DNA from: Anseranas semipalmata
Taxonomy: Eukaryota; Chordata; Aves; Anseriformes; Anseranatidae
DNA: 64,000 nucleotides
Assembly: GCA_013399115.1 (NCBI GenBank)
Contig: VXAA01005234.1
Coordinates: forward strand, 1,290,499-1,354,498
Direction: 5' to 3'
The translations under genes and the position numbers were made by a program. The notes under the pieces are model-generated. The model worked only from the letters and a program-made list of their open reading frames with translations. It made no database searches and was not told where the DNA came from. Position 1 is the first letter of the stretch. Each line of letters opens with the position of its first letter. Shown here piece by piece: positions 1 through 12,900 of the stretch.

Positions 1-2268
1 AAAAAAAAAAAGGTGAAGGCTACTCCTGGAGAGTCCAGAAAGGACGTAAAACTTGGAATGATAGAAAACGTCCCACGTTGTCTGTAGTTTATAATCCTTA
101 CAAAGGCAGATCCTTCAGGATGTTGAGAGCAAGTCTGAAAATTCATGACTTGTTTTCGAAGAAAGAAGTCAATGAGCGGAAATTTCCATAAGACTTCAGC
201 TTACAGCTTCATCTGATGGCTGTCTGGAAATGTCCTGGGTCCCCCCAAAGCTGGGCTGGGACTGGTCACAGTGGATGACATGAGCTGCAGCTCTTGGGAG
301 CTTCTTCGACCTTTTCTTTCTCTGAAATTAAAGCTCTAATGCATCAAGAACCTGCTTTTTGATGAAGTCTTTTAAACTTAGATTGTGAGTTGCTATGGGA
401 AGAACAATTTTCCACGTGGTCTTTTAATTCAAACCCAGGTGATTTGTGTGCAGGGGGTGGCTGTCAGAAAATACACACTGAAACTTTCCTGATGGTTACA
501 GGGCATATAAAATGTGAGCATGTCTCACTGTAAAATGGGCAGTTTTCGGTGCTTTAACAGAACGTAACCATAACCAGCAGCACCGTGCGTTAATTACATC
601 ACTGGTGATTAAAGGCCTCATCACCTCTGTTGTGAAGTCAACAGCAATGTTTCCATTGACTTCGGGGTGTGCTGTTGTGGGAAGTCAGGATCTAAACTTT
701 TCCAGTGCAACACTACCCATATGAGTAAGGAATCCAGAAGACAAAGCTTTTAAAGTAATTGGACGATATTCATTACACAAAGCTGAATTAGTGTATAGCT
801 GCTAAGGTGGCAAAGTTGATGTTTAGTCCTAATTAAATGCTTTAGCATTTCCCAGGCGAGCTCAAGGTTTAATTCTTCTGAAATATTTTTAAATTTCAGA
901 CGTGGTGCGGAAGCTGGTTCTGTAGATTTTGACTTGCATGTGGTTTGTACTGTCCAGAATCTGTTCCGCTCTTGGCAAGGAATCTGTGTTGGGAGGCACC
1001 TGGTAAAAGTGACAGTGATGCATTGGAGGAATACCGTGTCCTTCACCTTCAGAGTGCTTTCACGTTGGGCTTTGAATGCAAATTAGATTCTGAGCAAAGT
1101 CACCAAACGTAACTGGAAAATACTCTCCCCCTATACAAAAAGGGGTCAAACCTGTCCATTTACCAAGGAAAATAGTTTTCCACATGTTTCTGTGAAGGAC
1201 ATGTAAACTCCATTTTTTTGAAGTTAGAATTCGAGGAAATGGCACTGGAAGCTTAAAAATCATATTTTTTTAGGGCAAGGCTGTAAGAGTTACGTGATTG
1301 AAAATCCTCCCTGGAGGAGGCTGAATTTTCTGCCGTCTGTCCTGAGGAGGAGCCATCCTGCATCTCTCCCTGCAAGACGAATGACCCAGTTTCCCCACGC
1401 AGATGGGGTGGGTTTGGCAGAGCGGAGCATGAAGGTGTGGAGCAGATGTCACCGCTGTGCTGCTTCGTGCAGAAAAGGCTCCTCTCCTGGGCACGTTCCT
1501 CCTTGCTGGAGATGCCGGTGCTGGTAGCAGCGGCTCACCTGTTGGGATTACATGTTTTCCATGAATGTCCTAGCTCTACTTTTATGCTAGTCTTTTGCTG
1601 GTATAGGCAGACAGAGCCGTTTGAGGTTATTGTTACTACCATGCACTGTGCTTCTCTTGCGGCTGCAAACAGGTGGGAACATTTGTTTAAGCCTTACAGC
1701 ATCTGGAAAAGCTGCTGTTTGGTTGGGTTCCCACAGGATACTGATTCTTGACAAGTTCATGTGAAATTCGCCATCTATTTACTCCTTGGAAGTCAGTACT
1801 TCTGAACATATATTTGAGCTTTGGGGGGGGATTAGGGGAGATGGGAGGTGGATATGATGCTGAATAACTCGCAGGGAAGCTTTTGAGTCATTAAATCCAA
1901 TTGTGTATGAGTTGTTTGCCTGTCTTGGTTCCCCTTTGGCTTTGCTGTTAGACCAGTACCAAGGATGCTTAAGAAATCCTGCCCACCACGAGTGAACTAC
2001 TCTTACAGTATTATTTTTCTATCAGAAACAGCTGCAAAAGGTTCAGGTGCTTGCTGCGTCAGATTTTTTTGCATGTTATACCAGTTGCTCAGGGTGCAAT
2101 GTGAATGTCCTTGTTTGCATGGAAAAAAAATAACCCTTCAAGGCATTTAAAAAGAACATTTGTAAAGCAAATGAGGTGTAGTTCCTTTGGGTTATCTCCG
2201 TTGGGTAGCACTTTCTGCCTGCCTCTGTTTGCATACTCAGTTAGCTCTTATTGTCTTTTGCAACCTAG
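1..2268 (+). other. CHSY1: 3' part of CHSY1 intron 1
   Basis: This is non-coding sequence upstream of the exon 2 acceptor. It begins with a run of 11 A. There is a G-run near 1824-1832 and a pyrimidine-rich tail just before 2268. I see no exon, RNA gene or recognisable transposable element in it. Open frames at 1294-1527 and 1437-1751 have no protein resemblance I can name. The assignment to intron 1 follows from the known three-exon structure of CHSY1; exon 1 is not in the window. Confidence 0.8.
2241..2268 (+). promoter_or_regulatory. CHSY1: Splice acceptor of CHSY1 exon 2
   Basis: A T-rich tract (TTAGCTCTTATTGTCTTTTG) is followed by CAACCTAG, with the AG at 2267-2268. Splicing here leaves one base (A2269) to complete an Arg codon begun in exon 1. 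It then opens the frame Thr-Trp-Ser-Lys, exactly where CHSY1 similarity starts. The frame remains open upstream of 2269 but loses all CHSY1 resemblance, which supports this site over a longer exon. Confidence 0.9.
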
Positions 2269-2764
2269 AACCTGGTCCAAAACCATCCCTGGCAAGGTTG
2301 AATTCTTCTCCAGCGAGGGTTCGGACACCTCAATTCCCATCCCCATCGTGCCGCTTCCAGGTGTAGATGACTCTTACCCACCCCAGAAGAAATCTTTCAT
2401 GATGCTCAAATACATGCATGACCACTACTTGGACAAATACGAATGGTTTATGAGAGCCGATGATGACGTTTACATCAAAGGGGACAAACTGGAGAACTTC
2501 CTGAGGAGTTTGAACAGCAGCGAGCCCCTCTTTCTTGGGCAGACTGGCCTGGGCACCACGGAGGAGATGGGGAAGCTGGCGCTGGAGCCGGGCGAGAACT
2601 TCTGCATGGGGGGACCCGGAGTCATCATGAGCCGGGAGGTCCTGCGGAGAATGGTGCCCCACATTGGCGAGTGCCTGCGAGAGATGTACACCACCCACGA
2701 GGACGTGGAAGTGGGAAGATGCGTACGGAGGTTTGCGGGGGTGCAGTGTGTTTGGTCATACGAG
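2269..2764 (+). CDS. CHSY1: CHSY1 exon 2: chondroitin sulfate synthase 1, glucuronyltransferase domain
   Basis: This internal exon encodes one split codon plus 165 complete codons, equivalent to about residues 108-272 of the human protein. CHSY1 is a type II Golgi membrane enzyme. It extends chondroitin chains by alternately adding GlcA and GalNAc from UDP-sugars, together with CHPF-type partners. This exon carries most of the N-terminal GT31/Fringe-like (beta-1,3-GlcA transferase) domain. The metal/UDP-binding motif ADDDVY is at exon residues 63-68 (DDD at 2459-2467). It is preceded by a Lys-rich YPPQKKSF segment and followed by an N-glycosylation sequon (NSS, 2513-2521), a Gly-rich FCMGGPGV segment and the THEDVEVGRC motif. 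Sequence is nearly identical to mammalian CHSY1 and clearly closer to it than to CHSY3. A 122-aa antisense frame is only a shadow. Exon limits rest on splice sites plus the ends of protein similarity. Confidence 0.97.
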
Positions 2765-2771
2765 GTAAGGA
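2762..2771 (+). promoter_or_regulatory. CHSY1: Splice donor after CHSY1 exon 2
   Basis: The site reads GAG|GTAAGG, close to the consensus donor, with the cut after 2764. It falls directly after the Trp-Ser-Tyr-Glu codons that end the protein similarity. It leaves the frame in phase 0, which matches the phase needed by exon 3 at 62800. Beyond it the frame continues into low-complexity Arg/Gly-rich codons, typical of read-through into an intron. Confidence 0.93.
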
Positions 2772-3430
2772 CGAGGGGACGGCGAACGAGGCGCGTGTCT
2801 GGGGGGAGGCAGAGGAGAGGGAGGGAGAGGCAGGCAGCAGGGGCTTGCTGCTGTAGGGCTTGCAGCAGTTGCTCCCGAGCTCACCTCCCTTTGCCCCTTG
2901 GCGGTGCCACCACGCGGTTCCTACGCTCCTCTTACTTACAAGCGTAGGAAGTAAGGAGGGGAGCGGAGGCCGATTGGGCACGTTGGGGGCGGTGGGAGGA
3001 ATGTTCCTCGTTCACAGCGGATATGTTTATTTAGACAGGAAGGGAATAAGCTTAAATCAGAGTGGCCACAGGTCCCTGCAGTCTTGACTGCCCAAGCCTC
3101 TCCTGTCTTTTTTTAGCTGGCTATGTCACAGTGTCAGTGTGGAAAACAGAGGCTGCCATTACCGTGTTTCTTGCTGCAGTTAGAACGTGCCAGGCTGACA
3201 GATGTTTGCCTTGACAGTGACAGTTTTTCCCAAACCACAGCCATTGCAGAGACGTCTCCTCGGCGCTGGTGCTGTCCCGCTGCTCGGGGCACTCGCCAGC
3301 AGCCCCGACCTGCAAACGCCCGCTGAGCAGCCCCTTGGTGTCAGCGGGGACAAGCCACTGCGCTGACACCGAAACTCAGGGTCTGCCCATGCCGTTGTGG
3401 GGTGCTGCAGGGTTGGCATCTCGGGGACGA
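2765..3430. other. Intron 2, GC-rich start, no recognised element
   Basis: Purine-rich sequence directly follows the donor (GGGAGGG-type runs near 2800-2840), then GC-rich unique sequence. Several overlapping open frames occur on both strands, but none resembles a known protein. No repeat was recognised. Confidence 0.6.
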
Positions 3431-3556
3431 CCTGCCACTGAACTGTGAACTGAAATGAAGCAAGAGCTCTCGAGGGCAGAGGATTCAGTAAACATATCAA
3501 GAGTTTAACACGAGCCTTTGCTGGTGAAAGAGGGAGTCGGCAGCATATCCGTCGTC
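3431..3556 (+). repeat. Left arm of a 126-bp near-perfect inverted repeat
   Basis: This segment is the reverse complement of 3832-3957 at 125 of 126 positions, by direct base-by-base comparison. The single mismatch pairs C3435 with A3953. The outer end reads CCTGCCACTG and the inner end CCGTCGTC. Similarity stops abruptly at both ends. No target-site duplication is visible in the flanks. The arm does not match CR1 or another element I know. See the finding for interpretation. Confidence 0.97.
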
Positions 3557-3831
3557 CCGGTCCTCGGGGCTCTTTGAAGTGAGTGCTGGGTGTTTACAGA
3601 CTGTCAGATTGGAGATGCCTGCTGGGCTCGGGCTCCTCCGGTACCAGGGAAAATGCTGGTGGTTTTCCCTGGGAAATAAGAGAGAAGGTGAGAGCAGAAG
3701 AGAGAGCAAACAGTTTATCTCCTTACGCAAGCATGTACGACCAGTATACAAGTACTGCTTTGTCCTTTTGTGGGACGTGGTAAAGGGGGAGATTCTTCTG
3801 TCTGCGTGATAGAGCAGCCGTGGTCATGGAC
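3557..3831. other. 275-bp spacer of the inverted repeat
   Basis: This is unique sequence between the two arms. It contains a 76-codon open frame that starts inside the spacer at 3579 (to 3809, +), with no recognisable similarity. I see no transposase fragment or promoter-like element. If transcribed within the CHSY1 pre-mRNA, it would form the loop of a long hairpin. Confidence 0.7.
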
Positions 3832-3957
3832 GACGACGGATATGCTGCCGACTCCCTCTTTCACCAGCAAAGGCTCGTGTTAAACTCTTGATATGTTTAC
3901 TGAATCCTCTGCCCTCGAGAGCTCTTGCTTCATTTCAGTTCACAGTTCAGTGACAGG
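3832..3957 (-). repeat. Right arm of the 126-bp inverted repeat
   Basis: This is the reverse-complement partner of 3431-3556, differing at one base. The near identity means the duplication is young, or is maintained by gene conversion, or is an assembly artefact. It cannot be told from one sequence which arm is original. Confidence 0.97.
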
Positions 3958-6900
3958 AAAGCTGCTGTGGAAGGGGAAGGAGGTTTCCAGCTGCAGTAAT
4001 TTATTTCTATCTTCTGTTCATAAAGGCTTGCTGGACTAACAGCGGCTCTCCACATTCCCAGCTTACCGACCTGGACTTGGTTTATGCATTGCCAGTGTCG
4101 TGGTTAGCCCTTCACAAGGAGTCAGTAACATTTTCCACAGTTTTTAGCAGCATAAAATTTTTACTCTAGTCATTCTGAATTGGAATAACTTTCGGTATGA
4201 ATGTCTCTACCATGTGCCGTTTGATAGCTTACCGAAGGTCGGCATTTTGGTTCTGCTGAAACTGGCAACGACCCCTTGAATTCAATATGATCCAATTTTG
4301 GCTTGAAATAATTAACGACAGCACACAACTGCACTAGGAATGCTATCTGGCAGAATTAGGGTGGGCTTTTCCTCAAAATCAGTTGTGTTTGATCAGCTTC
4401 TGTTAAATTATCCGCAGTGCTGGATCCTTCCAAGTGCCGTGAATTGCTTACGGTTGCTTTGTGCGACGTGTGCGAACCGCAGGACGCTCAGGAGTAACCC
4501 ACGAGCGTGAGATGCTAGGGCTTGGCTGCTCTGGAGAAAGGGAAGATGCTGGGTGGTGAAAACATGCCACTTCTGCAAGGAACAGCTCCGTTCTCGTTCG
4601 GTTGGGGCTTTTCAACTCAAAAACCTGTCATCGTTTCTTTTCTTTTGGTCTGGTCCACCCGCTGCCCAGACAACTAGATTAAATGTGCCTGGTATTTTAT
4701 TTAAGATAAAGCGATAGCTGTGTGAAATGACACAGCTGTCCTAACAGCTGTGTTAGGAAAGCTTGGTGTAAAAGCGACCTTTTCCATGTCTCGTACGTTC
4801 ACAAATGTCAAGTAACAGGCCACTGTAAGCGCAGCGCGAAGCCTCGTGTCTCGGGGAGCTTCTGACGGAGCAAAAAGTTCATCTGCCCCGGGTCTGCGGG
4901 GCACAGCCGCCGCGTTCTTCGCAATTCCCATCGACGGGGAAGCGGCTGCAGCACGAGGTCCAGCAAACAAAATGCATCGGCCTCGGAAAAACAACCCCAA
5001 ACAACCCCAACTTCTCCGTCGCTTCCTGCACTTCCTATTCTGCAGTCTCAAACTGCAGCACGAACGAGGAGCTCAGGCCTTTGGCTGCGGTCGCTGCCAG
5101 CTCTTTGGTCCCATCCGTAGCACCTCGGAGGTGCAGAGCCCTGCTGGAGCTCGCTTTGGGTGGTTTTCTTTTTTCCCTGCGCTGTTCTTGCTGCGGGCGC
5201 TACGCCCGGAGGCATTTTACTCATCTCCGTGACTGTCACTGCCCCCTTTCTCTGATTTTAGGATCCCACAATGTCTTCACTGTGCTGCTCATCTTCACTG
5301 GCTCTTTCTCTGGTGTTGTGCCCAAATGCGTCTCCAGTCCTGGCTCTGTGGGTTTTTCTGCTCTCAGCAGTCTGTCTCAAAACCCTCTTTTTCCCCCCTT
5401 CCTGTGTTTCTGTCACTCCGCCACTCGCTGCGGTGCCTCTCAGACCACGTCATCAGCGGCACCGGTTATTGCCCGTTTCAAGACTTGCAAGGATTTGTTC
5501 ACGCTCTTCCTGCTGTCGGGAGCTTTTCAGTAACTACAGTAAAAGAATTGACACAGCGATTCTTTGGACTTCCTGCTTCACCCCACCCCAGAAAAGATGC
5601 AACAAAAGTACGGGCAGGCCTGGGGAGAACTGAAACTCCCCCCTGTCCCCAGCACCCGGGCTGCTGCATCGGGAGCAGTTTGCAGCCCCGATGGATTTTA
5701 GGCTCCTGTGACCAGGCTCATAGCTGTGGCCCTTTGGGAGACAGGTCGAGTGAGTCACGGATGAGACATGCCTCTTAAAATGTTAAGTGCTGTATGGCAA
5801 GGATTGTCATCATTGTAAAAACAAAACCGAGACTGCCACGGCTACTTGACAAATAGCTCAAAACCTCAGCCCTCTACAGGGTGGAGCAGCCAAAACTATG
5901 GATTTTGTGCAGCACACTGGAAGAAAAAAATCATAAAAAGAACAGAGCTGTGAAATATCTGAAGGGTACAGCTGGGAGCTTGATGGTTTGAGGCAATATA
6001 GAGTGCAGGCCTTTCGCTTGAAGAGGACAGGCTTGTACTGAACTTGCTAGGAAGTGGCTGCATTTCTAGTGAAAATTGGTATTTTGGACTTCTGGCACAC
6101 TGCTGGGTCTTTTTCCTCAGAAACAGTTCACGTATTTAAGTCTCCTTCCTTCTCTCATTTCCTCCCCTGTAGTTCCCCCGGTTTGCATTGCACAGATCCC
6201 GGGGACGCTCGCGCTCTGTGTGCCCACGCACCGCAGCATCGTGCTGCCCTGGCTGTTCAGCCTGAGAACGCGATTCAGCTTTGATGGCAGGTGCCTCATT
6301 CGTGATTTAGAGAGTCCCAACGTATTGGTGGTCTCACTTTTCATTTTGAGTTTAGTGTTTCCTTTAAATGCATCTGAATTATGAAGCCGTTGCTCTGTAG
6401 CTTAGTATCAGTTTGATCTTGCTTGTAGCTACCGCTGAGTATTGTTTTAGTACGGAGTGTTCAATATCCTCATCTTAAGAGTGCTGGTAACTTTACCACA
6501 AGCTCTTTGTAGCTGCTAGAAATCAAGGTAGTGCTGATACATACCCCGTTAATTTCTTCAGTGTTAAAACCCATCTGACACGTGTTGCTTTCAGGTGATA
6601 CCAACAGCTTTGCTTCCTGCAGCGCAGCTGGATCCAGCGGGGCAGCTCGTGCTGCCTCTATCTGCCGTGCAAAAGCCCAGGTGCTCTGCCTGGTTTTCTT
6701 CCTGATCTGGTAGAGGTAGGGAGAGAAAGGAGGAACGCAGCAGCAAGGGAGGTGTGTGGAAGGAGAAGTGCTTTCCTCCACACCAGCAACAAATACTCTT
6801 AAACCTCCAGAAGTGAGATGGGGGTTTTTGTATTATAAATGGCAAAAAAGGCTGGGACGAAGGGAGAGATCACACCAAGAAACGCGGGCATGGGGGAAGA

Positions 6901-9900
6901 GTAGCCCAACCCGCTGGGCGTTGGCTGGGGGAGAAGCAGGGTAGTGGTGGCTGTGGGTAGTGGGGGGCTTCTGGGAGAAGGGTGGGTTCGAATTAGCGTT
7001 TTGTGCGGTCTTTCATCTGGAGTAATTGCAGATAATTGCTACTCTGAAATTCACTGAAGTTAGGAAAGCCCTTAAAGTGCACATTATATCTGCCAAGTAC
7101 ATTGGCAGTGCCAGACCATACCGCTTCTGGAATGGGCTCTCCCCTGAGCAGATCTGAAGTTTATGGTTTTCTGTAAGATAGCCAGAAGTCAAAAAAAGAC
7201 GAAAGCCCTGCGGTGATTGATCGGAACTGAAGCTCAGGGGACAGACACAACTCTTAGCTGCTAGCCTCCAGTTCCCTTGCTTTGTCCTCTGAGAAAGAAC
7301 CATCCTTGGTTAGCGAGGAGGGAGGCTCAGCCTGTTTCTAGCTTCCCGATGTGTGCCACGGGGTCAGCAGCCACTTCAGCGGCCGGAGCTCCGGGCAGGG
7401 TGCCCTCAAGCACCTCGGCTGCCCCGCGATGTTTGGTCGCTCCTGTGCTGCGAACCCCGCATTGGAACCCAGGCAGCAAACGAGAGGCTCGACGTGTCTT
7501 CGTGGTAGTGCATCCAGCTGCACTTCTGGAACCAGATGCTCTAATTTATACATATTGACCCGGCTTTGGATTTTGTCCTCTTTTTTTTTTTTTTTTATTG
7601 AAGTCAGAGCACAGGGACGTGGCAAGCCCTGGCCGCAGCAGAGACCTGCATCTCGCCATGTGCACAGATATAAATTGTGTGTGTGAGAGGGGGAGGATAC
7701 GAGCGTGCCCAGTGTGTTGTGGTATGATGGATGTTTATAAATGGACTTTTCTTAAGCACTGAATTTCATCTTTGAAGCGCTTCAGGGGTGCCTGCTCGCC
7801 TTCAGAATGAGTTAGAAGTGGGTGGCCATTCGTCCTGGGGGAGCGTATGAGCAAAGACTGAGCTTCGTGAGGGTAATGAGCGTGGTGCTTTGTCGGAGCA
7901 CGCAGGTAAGAATAGAAGAGCCCTGTCCGGGCAGGGGAGGTGACGCCTGGGGAGACTGAAACACCTGACTGACAGGGAGTCTGTGGCTGCAGGGGGGAGG
8001 CAGCGAGGTGTGACCGCAGGGGTCTAATTTTAGGAGTGATGTTTGCTAAGGAGGAGGGCAGAGAGGTCACAGGAGGGAGCAAAGGTGGCAGTTGGGGTTG
8101 GTGAAACCAAGGTGTGGGTTAGGAGGGTTCGGAGCAGGAGGCAGAGACCTCAGATCTGCACCCAAGTCCTGACCAAACTCTTTCACTTCAGAAAATAACT
8201 ACATATTTGAGAACCAAATATTTCAAAGGGGAAAAACCGACTTGACACCACTAGGTCATTCCTTAGTGACCTCTGAACTCAGGTTGGTAAAGGCTTTTTG
8301 TTGGTTGTGGAGATCAAGAACTGCTTTGTATCAAGCTCTGAGCGTGGTACCGAAGTCACCTGGATGTCACTGACTTTCTGCTGGCCCTCGTTTTAAAAGG
8401 GGAAGGCTGCGTGACTGGGGCTTACACGTGCCTTTATGAGCTGTAGATGTTGTTTGAGACTGACCCATTTTTGTGAGCACATCGGCAGGTAGTCTGTTTC
8501 TGGCCAGCTGGATGACTTGCTGCAGTGCCTACGCTGAGGGCCCTTTGATGGTGTCGTGTAGACACTAAGGAAGCTTCACCCATGAAGCCAGGAAACAGAA
8601 ATATTGCTTTTTTCCCCATTATTGGCTTTTGGAAGTGCAGTGGTTCTGTTAGAAATCGGGGTCCATCAGCCTGTTGAGTTCGGTAGCTGTCTGGATTACT
8701 TGTTATCTTGAGGACAAGCCAGCAAAGGCTAATCCTTCATAGCATGGCAGGATAAAGAACTCTAATAAAACACCTCATCAGCCCGATTGCTTAATTAAGG
8801 CACGTAGAAGATTTATGTGGATTTGAGTTTGTTCTGTTGAGCAGCCGTGGGGATAGGCGAAGGGAGGGGAGTCAGCCCAGAAGCTTCCTGGTGTATTTCT
8901 GTCTTCCGAAGCGGAGGGGAAGCCGTCCCTTTGTGCAGGTAGGTCCCTGCTTTACGGCTCGCTGGAGCTGTGAGGCGCAGCGCTCGGAGGAAAGCCTTCG
9001 TTCTCCCTAACGAGCTCTCAAATGACTTTGTGCCGTAATCCCAGAGCCTCTCGTAGGTGAATCCCCCCTGCCTGGAGACCTTGAGAGGGCATGGTTAAAT
9101 CCAGGACCTGGTCGGTTTAAAACCCAGCAGTACCTGTGTAGTCAGGTGTCTCCCAGCGGGTCTGACCAAGCTTTGAGCCGGCAACGTCCCCCGTGTTATT
9201 TAGTGCTTATCTCCGTGTATAAAAGACCAGCGTGGGGCGGGAGAATAAACCACTTCGTGCCTTCCTCTGTATGAGCAAAATCTCTGTGCAATGCCCCAAG
9301 TGACCAGACAGGAAAAAAAGGGGACAAAAAAAAAAAAAATTGACTTTCTCAGTTGCAGTGGACACAAAGGGGCTTCAGCTGGGGCTCTCACCCTGGAAGT
9401 TTTTAGCTCGTCTATATGTATAGGGTAACTGTGACCGGCATGTTTTGGGAGGGGAGCGTGTGTGAAGCTGGGGAGAATACCTGCTTTTCTCCTCTCGGTC
9501 TGTTACAGCCAAGTTTTGTGAGCAGCTTAAAGCACCAGCAGCATGGAGGTGTCAGAGCCTGTAAGCAAGGGAGAGAAAAGCCAGACTTGTTTGGTGATGG
9601 GAAATAAAAATGAAGTGCTGATGTGGGGAAGGGGCTTAATATAAACTAGCTGAGGTCACCAAAGGGATGACAGAAACACATCCAGCTCAATGCTCTCAGC
9701 GCTAGCTGCATTGTGCTTGGAGTATGGTATTTTGAGAAATATTTAGATTTTTTTAATAAAAGCAATTAAATTATTACAAAGAAACAGAAGGTGGATCTTT
9801 TAAATGGATGGATATGATGGGTGTTGATGTAATACCTATTTTTACTTGTATAAAAGCAATTTACGATAAAGCCTCATTCTCTTTTGAACTCTGAGTGAAG

Positions 9901-12900
9901 GAACCCAGGTAATTACCCAGAGTTGCTTTAGACACTGGCTGTGGCCAGCCGTGTGGGTGTGTGGCACTGACCTGCTTCGAAGGCTTTCCTTGATGCTTTT
10001 GGGGAGAACAACAGCCCGTGGGCTGCCGCTGCCTTGGTGCAGCGCTCTGTGAGCGTTGCCCCGTGCTCCTGGTGCCAGTGGTGGGCTGGGGCAGCGTGCA
10101 GGTGGTGTGTGCCAGTTCACCCTGCTTGCAGTCACCGGTCTGCTGCTGGTGCCGTCGTGGTCAGAGCTCCTAACCCCCTGGCAGCCCTCCTCTGCAGGGC
10201 AGGGGGGGAATGCTGCTGGGAAGAGCTGTTAAGACCAGGGCAGTCCCCATCTCGGGCCAGGAGCTGCTGATTCCCATTCTATTTCCCTGTTGGCTCCTCC
10301 AAAAGCCACTGTCCCCGTGGTCTCCCGGTGCCGCCACGTTTCTCTTTGATAGCTTGCAGCTGCAATTCGGAACAAGAGCTGCCCGAGTCTTCCCAGGCGC
10401 GGCTTACGGATGTCAGGAAGGAGCGTGGCGGCGCTGGGCTGGCCGATGCTTCGCGGATGGCCCCGGAGAAGACGCAGGAGGACAACCCGCAGCACCGAGC
10501 CATTGCGGCAGGGCTGGAGGTCTCGCTCGGTGCTCTGCGGGCGGTGTGTGCAACCTGACTGCAGCGCGTACCCTGTGCTGCGGGAGGATTAATTGTTCGG
10601 CGTCTGTCTAACCTCGTTTCCTGTAGAAACCTCCCTGCTGAAGAGCTGCTGCTGTTGTTTTGCGTTCTAAAACCATCTGATTTGGAAAAAAGAACTTAGT
10701 TCTACTTTGCTGGGCTGTTGCACCATCCTTAATTGATCCCTAAAATGCTTAAAACATTTTAGCACTAATTTCCTGTGTTAAAGGCTTATCTGGACTCCTG
10801 GCGGTGTGAACTTTCATGGTTATCAGCTGGAGACCTCTTAAAATCTTGCCAGAAATCCTGATTGCCTGAAGGGTGGGGATTATCTTCCTGCACGCCTAGA
10901 ACAAAATGACCTTTATGTGTCACAGAGAAGTTGGGAACATAATTGGAGAGGCTGGAGAGAACTGCCTGGTTTTGATTCTGAAATCCTGAAGTTTTGGGTA
11001 GAAAGCGTGTCGGGCTCCTGCAGAACTGAAAGTTTAGTGCTGGTGGGTTTCTTACTTACAAGTGGATTTCTGGGGATGCCCTCAGTGAAAGCAAGGTCGT
11101 TGTCAGTGATTGTCTCCGATGCATTTGGAGCAGGTTGAAATATTGTTACAATAACAAAGCAAAAGTAAGAGTTGTGACATTTTTATCAGTGGGATACTTG
11201 AGAACAGGTTCAACTTCATGCCAGTGGCTTGCAGCCTGTGTGGTAAGGGTGACTTCAGGAAAAGGGTCAAAGGCCTGCACGTAGCTACTGGTGGCCCCAA
11301 GTGCTTTTTAGGACCTTTTGCATTGGAAATGTCTGTTTATCCATCCGTACAGCGTCCGTGCTGCACTGCGTGCCGTGATGGGGAGCACTGTGGAGGGAAG
11401 CCCCGACAGCGAGCTCTCCCTTCCAGCCCCAGCAGGTTCCCGGCTTCCAGGCAGGCTCCGTGCCGCGGTGTGACCCGTGGGTCCCGGGGCTGCGTCTTGT
11501 GATGTCCTGGCAGCGTTGCTGGGGCAGAGCACACCGCTTCATTTGGTGTCCTCTCTGGTTTATGGCCGAGAGCACGTCAGCGCAGGATGGGAGCCCTCGG
11601 TGACTGTGCAGGGCTGTGAGATGCGGCTCCTAGACCCAGGAGCTCAGAGGCGCTAGCTTAGAAAGATGGTTAGGAGAAGGCACGACGTGCTCTTGTGTGA
11701 TGAACAGGGCGCGGGTAGGGTCGTGCCCATTGGATCTAAACTCCATCCAAGGCTCTGGGTTTAATCCTTCCTGCTGAATGGCTTGAGGGAGCTCCAGCTG
11801 AGTGCCGTATTTTTGTTCTTGGAAGCCGTCTTCAGAAGCATCTGGCACTCTTTGCGGATTAAGCACAGGTTCTTAGAGGTTAGGATTAGCAACGAAATAA
11901 ATGGGAGCAGGAAAACGGTAAGCAGAAAAGCTGCCCGCAGCTCCAGAAGTGCTCCCATCACCTTCTGCCTGCTGGAATAAAGAGAGAAGCTCCCCAGCAG
12001 GAAACTCGCCCGCCTCCGGACGGCCCCAGCCTGCGGAGCAGGCAGCCGGCGTTGGGATGCTGCTTGCCCGCCCGCTGCCCTCCTGGCCGAGCTCAGGCCT
12101 CCGGGCAGCCTGCTCTTTGAAGGGCAGGCACAAGTTCGTTCACGAACACTTGGTGCCTGCTCTTGTTCGTGGTTGCCACTTCGGATCGGTGCAGCTGGTT
12201 AGAGAAGTGCTCTGAGGAGAGCAGCTGAGTATTAATGAAGGTTCCTCTGCCCATAAGCCTTCAATGGGTTTAATTACTTGGCAGTAACTTCTTTAAACCT
12301 TATTTGAATTAAAGCTAAATGTTTTGGCTGGTTATGTCACCACTGTATTAGTGAGGAATGCAGGAGAGAGTGCTAGTTTGTATTAACTGAGCTGCCTTAA
12401 TCCTTTGTAGCCATACTTTTAATATGTGTTACTGTCTTACAGGGAGGGAAAACATGCCCATGAGACAGCAGAGTTCACTCCTCAGCATCTCTGCGTGAGG
12501 CAGATGTTCTTTGTCCTTAATAAGGACTAAGAAAGTTCTTAGTTAGTGGGTGTTCATAATTAACGTTGAGTGTCATTTTGTATAAGTACTGGGTGGCCAA
12601 CTGTATCTTAGGTCCAAGCATTTCATAAATTCTTTTTCTTACAGTCCCCCTCCATTTATGGGTGCAGAGTGGGTTGAAAGCCTGACCCGAATTTTTTAGT
12701 GGTTTCATCCAGCCTTCAGACCAGATGCTTCACTAAAAACAGTCTTGTTGGCCTAGAGTGACTCCAGAATGCTCACCTCTCATGTTCACGGTCCACGTCA
12801 GCAAAAATACTCTTCCTGAGCATGCAGATCTTTGCTGTCCTGACAAGAGAGAAATTTGTTTAACCTTCTCGCAGGTGATTTGTCAAGAAACCTTACCCTT

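Noticed and set aside
2105..2947. A 280-codon + strand open frame spanning exon 2 as a complete gene
   Set aside because: Only residues from 2269 to 2764 resemble CHSY1. Both borders are good splice sites, and the flanking codons are intronic read-through.
3431..3957. hAT-type transposon explanation for the inverted repeat
   Set aside because: The outer ends do not show a hAT terminal CAGTG start in the right place, no 8-bp target duplication flanks the arms, and the spacer has no transposase trace.
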